Under the pieces are notes generated by a model. That model searched no databases. It was not told the DNA's origin and saw only the letters and a program-made list of their open reading frames with translations. From NCBI GenBank assembly GCA_021904315.1, contig CM038925.1:1242501-1306500 (forward strand): a stretch of 64,000 bases of DNA, written 5' to 3'. This document shows, in pieces, positions 12,701 through 33,596 of the stretch. The first letter of the stretch is position 1; every line of letters starts with the position of its first letter. Origin of the DNA: Sphagnum magellanicum. Taxonomy: Eukaryota; Streptophyta; Sphagnopsida; Sphagnales; Sphagnaceae. The translations under genes were made by a program, and so were the position numbers.

Positions 12701-15700
12701 TCTGGTAGAATGACATTCCCATAGCTGCTCCATTCTCCTTTGGCTGCCATGTGTCATCAGTATTATCTGTACTTTCATTCAAGCCATTGACCTCTGGATT
12801 GCATGCAGGTGATGCTTGACACCCATCAGTATCCAGGCAGCTTATCTGCTGTCCAGGTGTGTATATGCCTCCACAACCTTTTCTGAAACACATGGTGTTT
12901 TCTCTAGAAGAGGTGATATCAGTAGTAATTGTGGTTTTAGCTTTGATGTCTTGGATGGGACTTGCAAAGGATGCCTTTTAATCTCCGCCATGCTTTTCAA
13001 TGTTCTGGGGTTATTGTATCAAATGTTGAAACATTTGGCATGTTTTGCAGGATGAGCTGTCTCCACTGGTCAAGCAATTACTCCCATGGGACTGTAGAGA
13101 TGCACCCAATGTCCCGTGAGTGTCCAGTATAACTTTGGGTTTTGGCATTTACAATATTGAAATGTAACCTTTTTCTAGCTTCTGCCTATGATGGTGGTGC
13201 CATTTTGGGCATTATGTTGATGTATGTACCCTATCTGTGAAGGTTACTTTGTTGGATATGGTGCTGGCATTTATTTCCTTTGGTTCTTTGCAGATATATG
13301 ACTACGAATGATGGTTTATATCGAAGGACAGTGGTGGAAGAGGTAAGCAGGGTTTCGACTCATTGTTAAGTTGAGTCGTACAGGTGCAAGACCTGATGGC
13401 AGAAATCAATGGCACATTGAGATTGTTTTAACTTGCTTGCATTTGGACCTCTGACTCTGTAGATGTTGGTATTTGTGTGTGTCCTTAGATTGAGTCCCCG
13501 ATGACAGGCACAATCCAGGTGGAGGATGTGGTTCTTGATGCAGACAAGTCCAGTGGGAACAAAGTGGGAAACCAGAACTGCTTTCGTCGCCTTGTGTTCC
13601 GCAGAAACCCAAACTTAATTCAATCCGATGCATCTCTGGTACTTGTCAAAGGGCCCAGCAAAGACAAGGACAGGCCTAGCACAGTTCGAGAGGCAGGTCG
13701 TCGACATGGCAGTGGCAAGAAGAAGGGCAAAGCTAAGGATTCATCAAACAGCATTAAACAAGGTGGGTTGTGAGCTTATGTAATCTCAAATTGATTTCCA
13801 CTCCACTTTTGTGGTTTTATGTGTCAGTGTCCTGCTTCTTTGAGGACATGTATTCAGGTTCACTCATGTATATGTGTGTGGCACAAATGAAGTCTTTGCA
13901 CTTCTTCTGTCAGAGCTGTCACATTACCTTTCAAGTGTTGTTGTGGAGATTTCTCTGCAATCTCATAGATATGTCAGGGCTGTCTTGATTCCAAGTAGTA
14001 GAACATGTTTGAGCAATTCCTGACTAACTCCTAGATCATTTCTGTGTATGTTGGTGACAGATTCAGCTGAGGAGTTCAAAGTGGATCACAGTCACTTGGT
14101 AAGCAAGTACCATGAGGCAATGATTGTTGGGCTCTCATTGATTGCTGAAAACTTGGAGCAGTGGGTGACTGCGAAAGAGCCGGTTTGTACAAACCTTTTT
14201 CTCTACTTGTTTCTGGCATTCTCATGCTTTGAGCATCATTGAGGAATGGGTCAGTCTTTTTGCACAATTTTATAGAATTTGGGCATACTGTTCTGGAATC
14301 AAACTCAGTAATTGTCTGGGTTGTGCACAGATGTAGCATCCTGTGGAGACAATTGTAGTTCTTATGCTGCGATTCCCTCTACAGTAAAGCACCTCACAAA
14401 TCATGTTAGTACCATTGATATGTTGCAATAGACCATACACGTGAATGAGTCACCTCAAATTTGAAGTTTGGAAGATATGATTTTTGAGCTGTGACCAAGG
14501 TGCAGATAAGAGCACTGGTGGTAGGCCTTGGAGCGGGGCTACTCCCCATGTTTCTTCACAATCATCTTCCAATTGACCATATCCAGGTACATGATCCTTC
14601 AACCTCTGCAGTTCGAGACCTGATGCATGCATGCAATGCCATGTTGCAAATATGATTACATCTCATCAGAGCTTCATTTTCCGCTACCCAGACTATTGTT
14701 TCCTTGTCAACCTACTAGAGTTCAAGGTCCTTAATTGCTTTGTTGGTGGGGGTTTGAGGCTCCTTTCTGCAGGTAGTGGAGCTGGATGGTGTGATAGGAG
14801 ATGTGGCAAAACGCCAATTTGGGTTTGTTGAAAATGATCGCATGCAGGTAAGCTCTCCAGTCTGCCAAAGTGGTGAATCATGCTACATTTACTGATTCAT
14901 CTGCTCCTTAGTGATCCCATCTAAGTGTTAGGGTGTTGGCTACAAGGGGTCTGTAATGTTGTGGATTAGATGCAGTTCCAATCAAGTGAACCTGTGCATG
15001 TATTTTACAATATTGCTATGTGGGCATTAAGTGTCTGCTTTTAGAACATTCTAGAGTGCTCATTCTGCCTTTATGTTCTTGCACTTTCTCTTATACTGCT
15101 ATTTCTTTTATTGTTAGAGGGCTTGCAAAATACAAAGCATTCTGTCTGTTCTGAGAAATTGGTATTTGCTTTATGTCCTATCTTATCCTAATGCTGTCAT
15201 GCAGCTGCATGTGGGAGATGGAATTGAAGCAGTCTGTTCTATTGCAAGGCTATCCACTCATATCAGCAAGAATACTGGAGGCATGCTCAGTACAACAACA
15301 GGTGTCCTGCCACATGATGATAAACCTCATGAGAGCACAGAGAACACACAAAATTGTTCTACTTTGCAAGAAATGGCAAGTGATCATTCACTTGATAGGG
15401 GAGCTTGTCAACTCGAGGATGATATAGCATCAGAGCTTGCTAATGATCTTAGTGGAGTCCATTGCAATGAAAGGACAATCAAAACAGAAGGGAAATTGCA
15501 CATTCTTTTCATTGATGCAGACTCTCAAGACCCAAGGTCAGTTGAGTTCTGGACACTTGAAACTCACAGGAATTGATGGATCAATTTTGGTATCACAAAC
15601 AAGTCCAACAGGTCTAGCTGGATTCTGTTCTCACCTGCATTGTCCCTCAGATAAGTGACAACCTGATATAACCAGAATTCTGCTCCTGGCTGAAGTTAGT

Positions 15701-16426
15701 CACTTATGATTGGGGTGGGTTTTGTGGGCCTTTACCAGTAATGGCTTGAGCTGTCCACCTGCCGAGTTTCTTGAAGAGTCATTTCTGCATGCAGCCAGTG
15801 ATGCTTTAGTGGAAGGAGGTATCCTGGCAATAAATGTTGTGTCAAGAGCAGCAGCTCCTCATGTAACATCAGTAGAGGTGCTTCGGAAGGTATGTCAGTT
15901 TAGCAGTATTTTATTTGTGCTCAATTGTTATACCAGACTCATGAGAAAAATTCTCATACCAGTTGGGGGTGTAGTTTACAGCATAACTCAATCTCTGTGC
16001 TCTGTACTTTTGGAATAGAATTGCATTCCTGGTTGGATGAGCCTCATTTTCCCTGGGAATACAAACCGTATTGCTGAATGAGTTTCCCTGTGCTAGCCCT
16101 TGCCTGATTGTTGTCTTTTAAGCAGATTGTCCCACTTGTCCTTATGGTGTAGGCATGAGTATGCTTACCCAAGTAGCAATCATCTGTAATCTTAGTTTTC
16201 TTCATTTTCACTTCAACAGGTATTTGAGGAGGTATATGATTTGGAGATTGACGAGGATGTGAACCGGGTATTGCTTGCACTGCCACAAAAGAGTCCTGCC
16301 GAGCACTCACCTGGTGGATTGCAGGCTGCAGCCTCAACTCTGGGAAAACTAGCTGCTAGATTTAATTCTTGGGGAAATGGTCCCTCACTGAAAGATGCAA
16401 TAAGAACACTGAAACGCCTAAAGTAG
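9774..16426 (+). CDS. METTL13: METTL13-type dual-domain methyltransferase (eEF1A lysine and N-terminal methyltransferase-like)
   Basis: Sixteen exons, all with GT-AG introns and compatible phases: 9774-10133, 10709-10813, 11018-11084, 11247-11428, 12231-12482, 12621-12704, 12809-12856, 13051-13115, 13294-13342, 13489-13762, 14061-14182, 14506-14586, 14773-14847, 15205-15536, 15739-15889, 16220-16426. The joined frame is 2454 nt, 817 aa. Seen: N-terminal methyltransferase with YWDDFF (21-26), FEWYG (34-38), SAM motif I VVGCGNS (65-71), acidic VDF (88-90), LDKG (130-133) and VLRPGGRY (159-166); a linker with a basic stretch near 475-487; and a second methyltransferase with VVGLGAG (541-547), VELD (565-568), FIDADSQDP (690-698) and a SCPP motif. 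Human METTL13 methylates eEF1A at its N-terminus and Lys55; the same substrate is inferred here. Start chosen at the first ATG, just before the conserved N-terminal helix. A polar insert of about 87 residues (599-685) lies in the second domain. Confidence 0.93.
10194..10234 (+). promoter_or_regulatory. Telobox-like AAACCCTA motifs in intron 1 of the METTL13-type gene
   Basis: AAACCCTAAA begins at 10194, and AAACCCTAAACCCT at 10221-10234, just downstream of the first exon. Teloboxes are known in introns and leaders of plant translation-related and housekeeping genes. Binding is not shown by sequence. Confidence 0.4.
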
Positions 16427-18162
16427 TAGCAAGGGTGCCTTTGTAGTGCTGAACAACACAGTTCCACCATGATGTTGGGCAATGAATTGTTGCTTGATCA
16501 GCCAGGTCTGTATTGTTCACTGTTATTTTGACTCTCTGGATGTCATGAGAGGTCCCAATTTGTAGTTGTAGAATTGTACCCCATTGAGCTGTTGTTTGGC
16601 ACACCCATCTATGTTCTTTTGTTCACCTGTGAAGCAAATCAGATTTTGCAGTTATTTGGCCATTGTATGTCAGGGTCTTTCCACATCAGGAAAACCAAAT
16701 TGTATCTCCTGGGAGTGTGTGTGTGGTTAAGAGTTGTCAAACATTTGCTGGTTTCTGAGGCAAGTTGACCTGGATGATTATCAGAAGATAGAAAGCCATG
16801 CACAAAAGCATGGTAAGTTGACATGAATCAAGGAAGGTTGCGGACCATAGTGACTAGTAGCACAAAAATGGCAAGATACTTTCTGACTTGTTACGAGTAG
16901 ATTTGATTTCCAGCCATGATCTTTCTTTGTCTGAAATTACTGTTCAAGATTTGCCTGTAAAGGTCGAAATTGCGAGTAGTTAGAAAGTACCAGCTTCAAA
17001 AAAACAAATGATTCATTGTTTGCATCAAATGCACCACTCTCCATGGAGCCCTTTGTTCTACATCAAAGCACCATAGCTCAGTGCTCTTAATTGGGTCTGG
17101 GAATGCTGCAAATCTAAGAGCCTTCAAATATGCGATGCCTTTGGGGGTGCATCATACCCAAAGCTGCTACCAAGATGTTTGTTGGCTTTTCCCATCAGGG
17201 GGACACTACAGAATGATGCAGAGTCCAGTTGGTTCCATATTTCAACTTATTTGAGTTCAATTCCAATAAATTGATTGAAAGTTTAATTGAATTAAATTTT
17301 AATTTAACAAATGAATTCAAATTCATTTGAAAAGAAATGGGATACAAATTGGTGTAGAAGGTATTGAAAATCTAATTGTGAATATGCTTTGGGGTAATTA
17401 AAATTTGGGATACTAGAGCTTATCATATTTTGTAATATATTAGTTATTACATGTTTAAGTTTTAAATATAATGTATTAACAATGTATGCCATATGTACAT
17501 ATATAAAGACATGTACATAATATTTGTATTGTACATTATTACATTATAAATTGTAATGTTATACATTAGTTATATTTATACAATAAATATAATTACAATA
17601 CTTATACATAAATATGTAAATTAATCACAAATAACAGGATTTTATCTTTAAATAAAATAATTATTTCAATAATACAAAAATTTGACCTTAGTAAATTATC
17701 CTAGTGAATTCCATGTGAACATGAATGCTTCAAGTTCCACCCAAGGCGAAATGGTGCACAAGTATAATGGGGTAGTTGATTTTTAAATGAAATGGTAGTT
17801 TAGGGGCACTTTAGACAAGGGTCCAAGGAGAAGGGTCCAATGAAATCATGCATTTCTATTGGTCGAGAGCTTTAAATTGGTCCCAAGGCCTTTAGACAAG
17901 GATCCAAAATCAAGACAAATCAAATTGTGGCTTAGCTTACATGGCATCATTTTGGAGCGAAAACCAATTGGTCAAGACCAAAAACAAGAGCTTAAAGGAG
18001 AGCTCATGGTTTGGAAAGTGTAAGTTAAGGTCCAAGGTTGTTCATTTTTCATTTTTTGTTCTTTTTCACTGTTTTTTTTTACCATCATTGTTCAAACTTT
18101 ACAAGAATAGAAGAAATGTAATGGCTTGAGGGCATTGTTGAGAGCACACAAGCTCTTCCATT
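16427..18162. other. 3' flank of the METTL13-type gene and intergenic DNA
   Basis: The 3' UTR probably occupies the first several hundred bases; an AATAAA lies at 17265-17270 but is far from the stop codon. From about 17270 the sequence becomes very AT-rich. No gene recognised. Confidence 0.4.
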
Positions 18163-19240
18163 TTGATCAATTCTAGAATTGACATGGCTGGTTTTGTGGA
18201 TTCTCACAAGGTGGTTGCTAGAAGGAATGCATTTTTAGCCTTTCCAAGTGCACAAAATGGAGGTGAATCAAGAGGTGGGGTAGAAAGTGGAAGGTTGAAA
18301 CACCAATTCTCACAAGTGGAAGGGGATCTGGATTTACAAAAGATCCCTAAATTGGTTTCTATTACAAAGAATAGAGCACCAAGGAAGAAGGCAGTTGTGT
18401 TGAAAGATGAGGATGAAAAAGCTCAAAAAGCTAGAAAAAAATTGATGGATGGTGAAGTGCTATAAACCTCATTACTTTAAGAGAAATAATGGAGCTTGAA
18501 TTTGCCAAAAATGCAAAAAAAAGGTAAATTTTGTCTTATCCTTGAAATTTTTTCAACTTTGAAACCCTACTTGTGCATGTCAACATAATTTGATTTCAAG
18601 TCTGAAATTTATAGCAAATAAGAAAAAAAATTGCAAAATATTATATTCAAATTAGGCCCATTGGGCCTTTTAATGGCCTTAAACCTCCTTTTTTCTTGCC
18701 CTTGCCCCATTTTCCCCCATTCGTCCTTATTAAATTTGGCCACTACAAGGATTGAACTCTCATTTCTTTGGGTGAATGGAGAGGAACTAACCACCAAGCC
18801 ATCTTTATTTCAAACAATTTCAAATGTTTTCTATTTGGTTTAAAATTCATGTATTGCATTTTTTTAAAAAAAATTTTAGAAGTTGTTTTTAGCTTGTATT
18901 TCATGGCTTCTTACCTCAATTGGTTTTTTTTTAAAAAGTGGATAAATGTTGAAGCTCCACACCCAAATGTTGGTTTCCATCCTTGGATTCTTGATGATTC
19001 CAATTGCTTACAAGTAGAAGTTTAATGCAATTTACAACAATACAAAGATGATAAGATTGCAAACAAAATTTCAAATAATGATCGTCATGAATGTGCTTTC
19101 TGTGATGCATTGAATAGTTGGTGGCATTGAAATGGAAATGTGATGAAAGATGTGAACATTTCTACCAAGGAAATTAAAGAAGTTGTAGGCAGTTCAAAAT
19201 CCCAAGTAGATTTTGATAGTACTTTAAAAAATTGAAGATA
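18163..19240 (+). other. Broken open frames near the Harbinger relic, unrecognised
   Basis: A 100-aa open frame (18163-18465; internal Met codon at 18184) ends in a Lys/Glu-rich stretch (KAQKARKKL). After 18910 there are further frame fragments containing KWINVEAPHPN and HECAFCDALNSWWH, broken by stops. They point toward the decayed transposase on the opposite strand at 19560-20445. PIF/Harbinger elements carry a second, Myb/SANT-like ORF, so this may be that ORF in ruins, but I cannot recognise the domain. Confidence 0.25.
18735..18810 (-). mobile_element. tRNA-derived SINE-like head (RNA polymerase III boxes)
   Basis: On the minus strand an A-box-like TGGCTTGGTGGTTAG (from 18801 down) is followed about 42 nt later by a B-box-like GAGTTCAATCC (from 18759 down). 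This is tRNA spacing, but there is no complementary acceptor stem, so it is not a functional tRNA gene. A SINE head or a tRNA relic is the likely origin. Confidence 0.45.
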
Positions 19241-19559
19241 GTAAAAAGCCAATGGAAAAACCTTTCACGCTAGATGAGGTTAAAAAGGAACAAAAATAAA
19301 TATAAATAAATAATATAATATAATATATATAAACATTCTTCCAACCATGGCTAAAAATAGTACAACCATGTTACAACAATTTGTTAAAACCAATGTTTTA
19401 CTCAAAAACATGGATGGTCAAATTGGAGATCTTGTAAATATATTATAAGTTACATAAGATGTGAACCTTTGAGTCATTCATCACATTTTAACCCAAAATC
19501 AAATGTATTTGGGAAGGTGTGTTGGCCTTTTTTTTTTCAAATTGGATTCAAAGAAGTTT

Positions 19560-20445
19560 TTTGTTAAAGTCTCATGAGTTACCATAGCTTCTATCTTTGA
19601 AGGGAAAATAAAACCATGGTTGCATTGGATAAACATCATTATTTATCAACTTATAAGGTAGAATTTGTCCCTTATCACGTGGCTTCCTACATTTGTCTTT
19701 TGAAAAAGAACCCAATCATGATACTTCTTGCCCACTCATAATCCTAATCCCAAAAATTGTATTTTGCATCTACAATTCCTTGAATCAATGTGGAGTAAAA
19801 CCCTTTTTGATAATTATATGATTTTGCGTCCACCTTTGGTGGAACAATTGGAATGTAACTACCATCTATGGCACCTAAAATGATTGGAATTCCATGCAAG
19901 CTTTCAAAACTAGAAATGATTTTTTTGATCTTGTCTTTAATCAATTTGGGGATCACCAATGGTTTCAAAGTGCTTTATGATTGTTAAACAAAAAATTTTC
20001 ATTATAATTGATATTATATTTTTTGCAATGATCGCTCCACACATTTGCAAAGAATTTCCACTACCTAATCATGCAAGAGCCATTGCTACTCTAGTTCTAA
20101 CAAGGATGTTTTTTTTCATGCATGTTTTTTTGGTCAAGACTTGGACACAACCCTAATCAATGAACGAAATGTGTCATAGCTTAACCTTGTTCATTGCCAA
20201 AACATCATTTTAGAAAAGCTCCCCAAAAGTTGATTCTTCATGTATCCCACCACCCTTTCATACCTCCACATGTTGCAAACTTTTGATGCCACATCAACAA
20301 ACTCCATGGAAAACAACAGTACTTTCATCATACTTCAATGTTGTCCAATAGCTACTGATTGCAATGCAACCACTTGTGTAGTCACTTGATACATGGCCAT
20401 AGTAAAAACAAGAGTCACCAATATTTTGTGCTTATGTTCATCCAT
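19560..20445 (-). pseudogene. Decayed PIF/Harbinger transposase
   Basis: Read on the minus strand. The start is probably the ATG at 20445 (MDEHKHKI...), followed by stop codons and frame changes. Recognisable pieces in order: a helix-turn-helix-like region with RVAMALA and GNSLQMCGAIIAK (about 20100-20030); the catalytic start of the DDE domain, GIPIILGAIDGSYIPI with the first Asp (19968-19744 open frame); then, in another frame, INNDVYPMQPWFYFPF (about 19655-19600), which matches the family's second catalytic block around a GD.AYP motif. The usual Gly-Asp there reads Asn-Asp. The family cuts and pastes DNA and leaves 3-bp TWA duplications. This copy is inactive. Confidence 0.8.
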
Positions 20446-21895
20446 TATGTGAAGTAAAAGCAATAAACTATAGATTTTATAATTATCCCATATGCTTCTG
20501 GTCAAAAATATTGATAAACAACCCCATAAATATCATTAAACATATGATTGATCAAAAACTTCACATAAGTTTGAAGTTTTCAATGTGAAATGAATTATAA
20601 ATGATAAAAATCATGAAAAATTTAAATTTTAAAAACAAAATTTCTTGTATTGAGACAGCTTTGATTTGTTTTATTTTTAAATTTCTCATTTGATGCTAGC
20701 TTATTTTTATTTTTATTTTAACCTTTATATATACATAGTTCACAACTTTTAATATTATATGCATGATAAACGTAATGTCATCTTTTCAAAAATCATTACG
20801 TATCTTGGAAGGGACAATCTTCTTTGAATTAAAAAATACACAAAATAAAAATATAGGGTGCCATATATTGATTGTTGGGTAAAATTGAAAATTAATTAAT
20901 TTCATAATGAGGTTATGTTTATTCTGAAATCCAATTTATAATCAATACAAAATGTATGTTAATCCTTGATATTAGAAAAAAAAATGAAAAAAAATTGTAT
21001 TAAATTTTTCAAGTATTAATTGTCAATAGGTTCAATTAATAAGTTTAAAAAGGAATCGGTACATTTGACTACCGTCTCTGCAATGAAATAAACCACCTCA
21101 CTTTCTGGATTTCTCTCATGCAATGTTTCAATCATCATTTTGAAGTAGTTTTTAAAAGCTTGATCAACAAGTGACATACCCAAAAAAAATTGGTCTGAAA
21201 AATTAGGGTGTCACAGTTGCATGAGACCAATTGATAGGTTATCCTAACATCTTCTTCTTCCCTTGACCTGTTGGGTGTAAGGGCATTTTCAAAACAAGGG
21301 GCCTAGGATGAGGCAGTAGCTGAGTCCGGCCCTACATTTTGGGAATGTCCCCCACCCATGGGCTTTACCTATTGTAAAAAAACAAGGCAAAATTCATCAT
21401 GAACCAAACCTATGTAGATTGTGAGGCATATGAAAGGGAGGGTTCTTATGCCTACTCCTCAATAGTGGGAGGGTTCTTACACCTATAAGTAGGCATGATT
21501 TCCCTCCCACCCTTGAGGAGTAGGCCTAATATCCTTCCCAATTTCTATCAGGGCAAGTCATGGATGTAAGGTGCCCTCCACATACACTACAAATTTTCTC
21601 TGAGTGCTTTATAGACATGTGAGGGCTTAGATCTTTGCCCTCTATCGAGCCAAACAGAGATTTGAATTGATTTGATGCAGTTTAGCGGCACTTACCTCAT
21701 CAAAAAAATAAATTAGGTTGATGGGCTCTTAAGGGTTAATCATAAACAAATAGGGTTCACAAATTCACCATCTCATCTTAAGAAAACACAAAAGGAGATT
21801 GCCTACTAAAATTACAAGAGCTTCTAATGTTGTTCTCAGCAATGTACTCTCTTTCGTGTTAGAAAGCACTGGGAATGATAGGCAGTAACTTTTTT
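20446..21895. other. AT-rich intergenic DNA
   Basis: No gene, RNA or clear repeat end recognised. An imperfect repetition of a 'taggcctaa/aggcatgatttccc' phrase around 21420-21540 is the only structure noticed. Confidence 0.4.
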
Positions 21896-22440
21896 CAACC
21901 TTTATAATCTGCCCGAAGTTATCGGGCAAAATAAAAATTCTCAAACTCTCTAAAAATAATCCAGCATCAGGATTTTTTCAAAGCGCCCAAAATGTTTGGG
22001 CATAAATGAAGAATTTCTTCAACCTTTTGAAGGTGCTTGAAATTATCAGGCAGCATAAAAATTCCCAAACGCCCAAAATTTTCGAGCATCTGGATTTTTC
22101 CAGAGTGCCAAAAATGTTGGGGTAACGATGAATTTTTTCAAACATTTGTATATTCCTTGGGCAACCTAAAAATTTCAAAACTGCCCGAATTTTTTGAGCA
22201 TCCTGGAAATCCCAAGTCTTTTTGAGCTTCAGGATTTTTCAAGCTCCTAGCAGAAAGGGGAAAAAAATCAACCTATATAACCTGCCCGAAATGATCAGGC
22301 AGAATCCCAAACTGCTGAATTTTTTTGAAACATCCTGGATCTCAGGAATTCTTCGGAATGAAATTATTTTTTCGGCAGCATGGGAAAAAAATTCATAAGT
22401 TTCCCCAAGCTGCCCAAACTTTTTGGAGAACCCCTCAATG
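21896..22440. repeat. Degenerate minisatellite, period about 120-130 bp, about 4 copies
   Basis: Successive units begin near 21896, 22020, 22140 and 22269. Each has, in order: caacc/caaac, gcccgaa.tatc.ggca, a caaactgccc.aa stretch, gagcatc.ggattttt, and cagagtgcc. The copies are strongly diverged. Confidence 0.7.
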
Positions 22441-22980
22441 TGAACGGTATTTCAATGTAGGGTTAAATTGAACCCCATCATACTTATAATTTTATGTATC
22501 TCACTTGTATGAACAGCACAGGGGTTAGTTTACTCCTTATACTTGAGTCATTTTAACCCGCCAATCAAGAGAGGGTTAAACAGAATAAAAGTATCCCTAC
22601 TAACTGTGTGTGTGAATCTAGCTTAAGTTGTAGGGGAGGTTCCGGTATGAGTGTTTTCTCCAAGGGAGGGGCACCCAAGGGCATGAGCCTGAGGGTGTTC
22701 CCAAACCTCAAGAGAATGCACAAGTACTGGAACCTCCCCTTACCTAAACAACTTTCTTTTTATTTCCTCGCTTTTTTCCCTTTTCTTAAAAAGGAAATAT
22801 TTCCATGGGAACGTGGGAACATTTAAAATTGGGGGAGCTCCCCTTGGCATAACACCCTAGGGATCTTCTTCATGGGAAGATCCCTCAAAATGCACATAGA
22901 AATAAAAAGGGAGTTGTTTACAAGGAACAGAATCCTTGTCAGCATGAAATAAGAAAGTCCAATTGGAGTGGACTACCTAA

Positions 22981-23198
22981 AGATGCATTCACACTTGGTG
23001 TTTAGGGACTCTAGTGTTGAGTCCCCTAACACCATGCTAGTCATTTATTTAAGACTTACACCTACTTACCATGAACATTTTATGTTAAGCTAACATTCAC
23101 TTAACATTAAGCTATTGTCCATTTAACATTGAGTGCCACCCAAGATGCCACCTAGATTTTCATTTAACACTGACTTAACATCAAGTGTGAATGCACCA
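22981..23198. mobile_element. Candidate Tourist-like MITE, 218 bp
   Basis: The inner left end gatgcattcacacttggtgt (from 22982) and the right end at 23175-23197 are inverted repeats of about 23 bp with two or three mismatches. TAA flanks both sides (22978-22980 and 23199-23201), as expected for PIF/Harbinger-type insertions. The interior repeats the phrase 'ttaacatt'. There is no coding content. Confidence 0.6.
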
Positions 23199-23201
23199 TA
23201 A

Positions 23202-31916
<8,715 letters not shown>

Positions 31917-33596
31917 AGCCTACATTTTCATGTCAATCTCATGCTTTGCTTGAAGGGGAGGAAGAAGCTGTGACTTTCTTTCAGGCTCTGGATAGGTTTA
32001 GATGTTGTTTGAATGTGAAACAACAGGGAACTTGGCTGAAAGGTGCATTGTTTTCTTGTTGGCCACAATAGGCTGGCAGCATCTTCATTAAAGAGGCAAA
32101 TTGTTGAGGACCAGGTGTTGGATTTCTTATGTATACAGTTGTCTGAGAACACTTGCTCTGTGGTATGCTTGGAATTATGAATTTGCAACTTCATTTGCAG
32201 TCCTGGAACCTGGATATTCAGTATCTGTGTAATCTGGGGACTTGGTAGTGTGTATGGTTTGGAAGTCCAATACTAGGATGCATCTACACCTTCTGGTAAG
32301 ACCTTGTGTTTGAACCTTGTCCAAGTCAGATGACAAAGGCTAATCAGCAAAGTGCTGTTAACAAATGTCAGTGTTAAGTTGATACCGTCAACGAATTTGT
32401 TCTAGCTGAAATCACCACTGTCTGGTCATCTTTTTAAATGTCATGCCTTACAGCACACAAAATTCTGCCTTGAACTACTACTATTTCTATTCCTTTGTTT
32501 TTATGCTCTTTGTTTTAGATACAGGATATAGATGCATACATTGGGATATATATGGTGGTCTACTGGTTGTACAATGTATCAAGGGATGATGATGAAATTG
32601 GATCTGGTTCCTGATTGTTGGTTTTTTGGACTCACTAGAACCCAGTGATCATGGCTGAGTCTTCATGTGGGTGCAACCTCATGTTTGTGCAAACAAACAG
32701 AAAACAATTAGACAGATTTTAGATGAAGGTGATACGATTTTCTGACAGCACAAACAGAAAACAATTAGACAGATTTAAGATATAGGTGATACGGTTTTCT
32801 GACAGCCAAATACTTGATCATATATACATGGTCAATACCTTGAGATTTTTGCAGAAATATCATAAGCACCATGCACATTGGGAGCAAATAGTGGCTCCAA
32901 GAAATGTTCACCATGAGGTGCAACCTCTTGCAGTGGCTGAATGATGATAGCTATAATTCAAGTCCAGAAAAAGGAATTAATTGGATTAGTTGAGAGTTTG
33001 TAAGTATTGTTAGTGGCAATACATTCTTTGCAGCATGCAAAATGCCATGACAAGTTGCATCAGTCCTAAGTCCAAGCTATAATGTAGCTTTGATGTTTGT
33101 TTGAAAACACCTTGAGCAACAAAGACATCAGATGCATTCAATTTGTGGACATTTCAGAAAAAGATTATTCACGAAAGAATCCATAAATATAGGACTTCAG
33201 TTTTATATTAAGTGTTGCAAACTCCTGTAACAACTTTGAGTCTGTTCAATGGGATTTGCCCTAGATTTATATTTCACAAAGTCTTATAAATGAGCCCTTA
33301 GGAACTAAACATTGATTCTAATCCAATGGACTTATTGTGGTGCAAACAGAACATCAAATTACGTATAGAGATGTCTCCATGGTCAGATCATAAAGGGGTC
33401 ATTACCTGCAAAATACAACATATAAATTGATTACTTAACCTTTCATATCAGTCTCAGTATACCAAAATCACAGTATGATAAATACATCATCTAGCCATTA
33501 TCAGTAGCAGCTACAACATAGGATGGCCACCTATATTCACACAGAATAAATACATCTAGATATGAATGTGCATCCATCACAAAAATGGAAAGAGAA
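31917..33596. other. Convergent intergenic region between ADK and the SPH gene
   Basis: The ADK 3' UTR is expected in the first part. No further gene recognised apart from the tandem repeat at 32694-32806. The genes on either side are transcribed toward each other. Confidence 0.5.
32694..32806. repeat. Two-copy tandem repeat, period 57 bp
   Basis: Copies start at 32694 and 32751 with caaacagaaaacaattagac and end in ttttctgacagc; about 90% identical. Confidence 0.9.
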
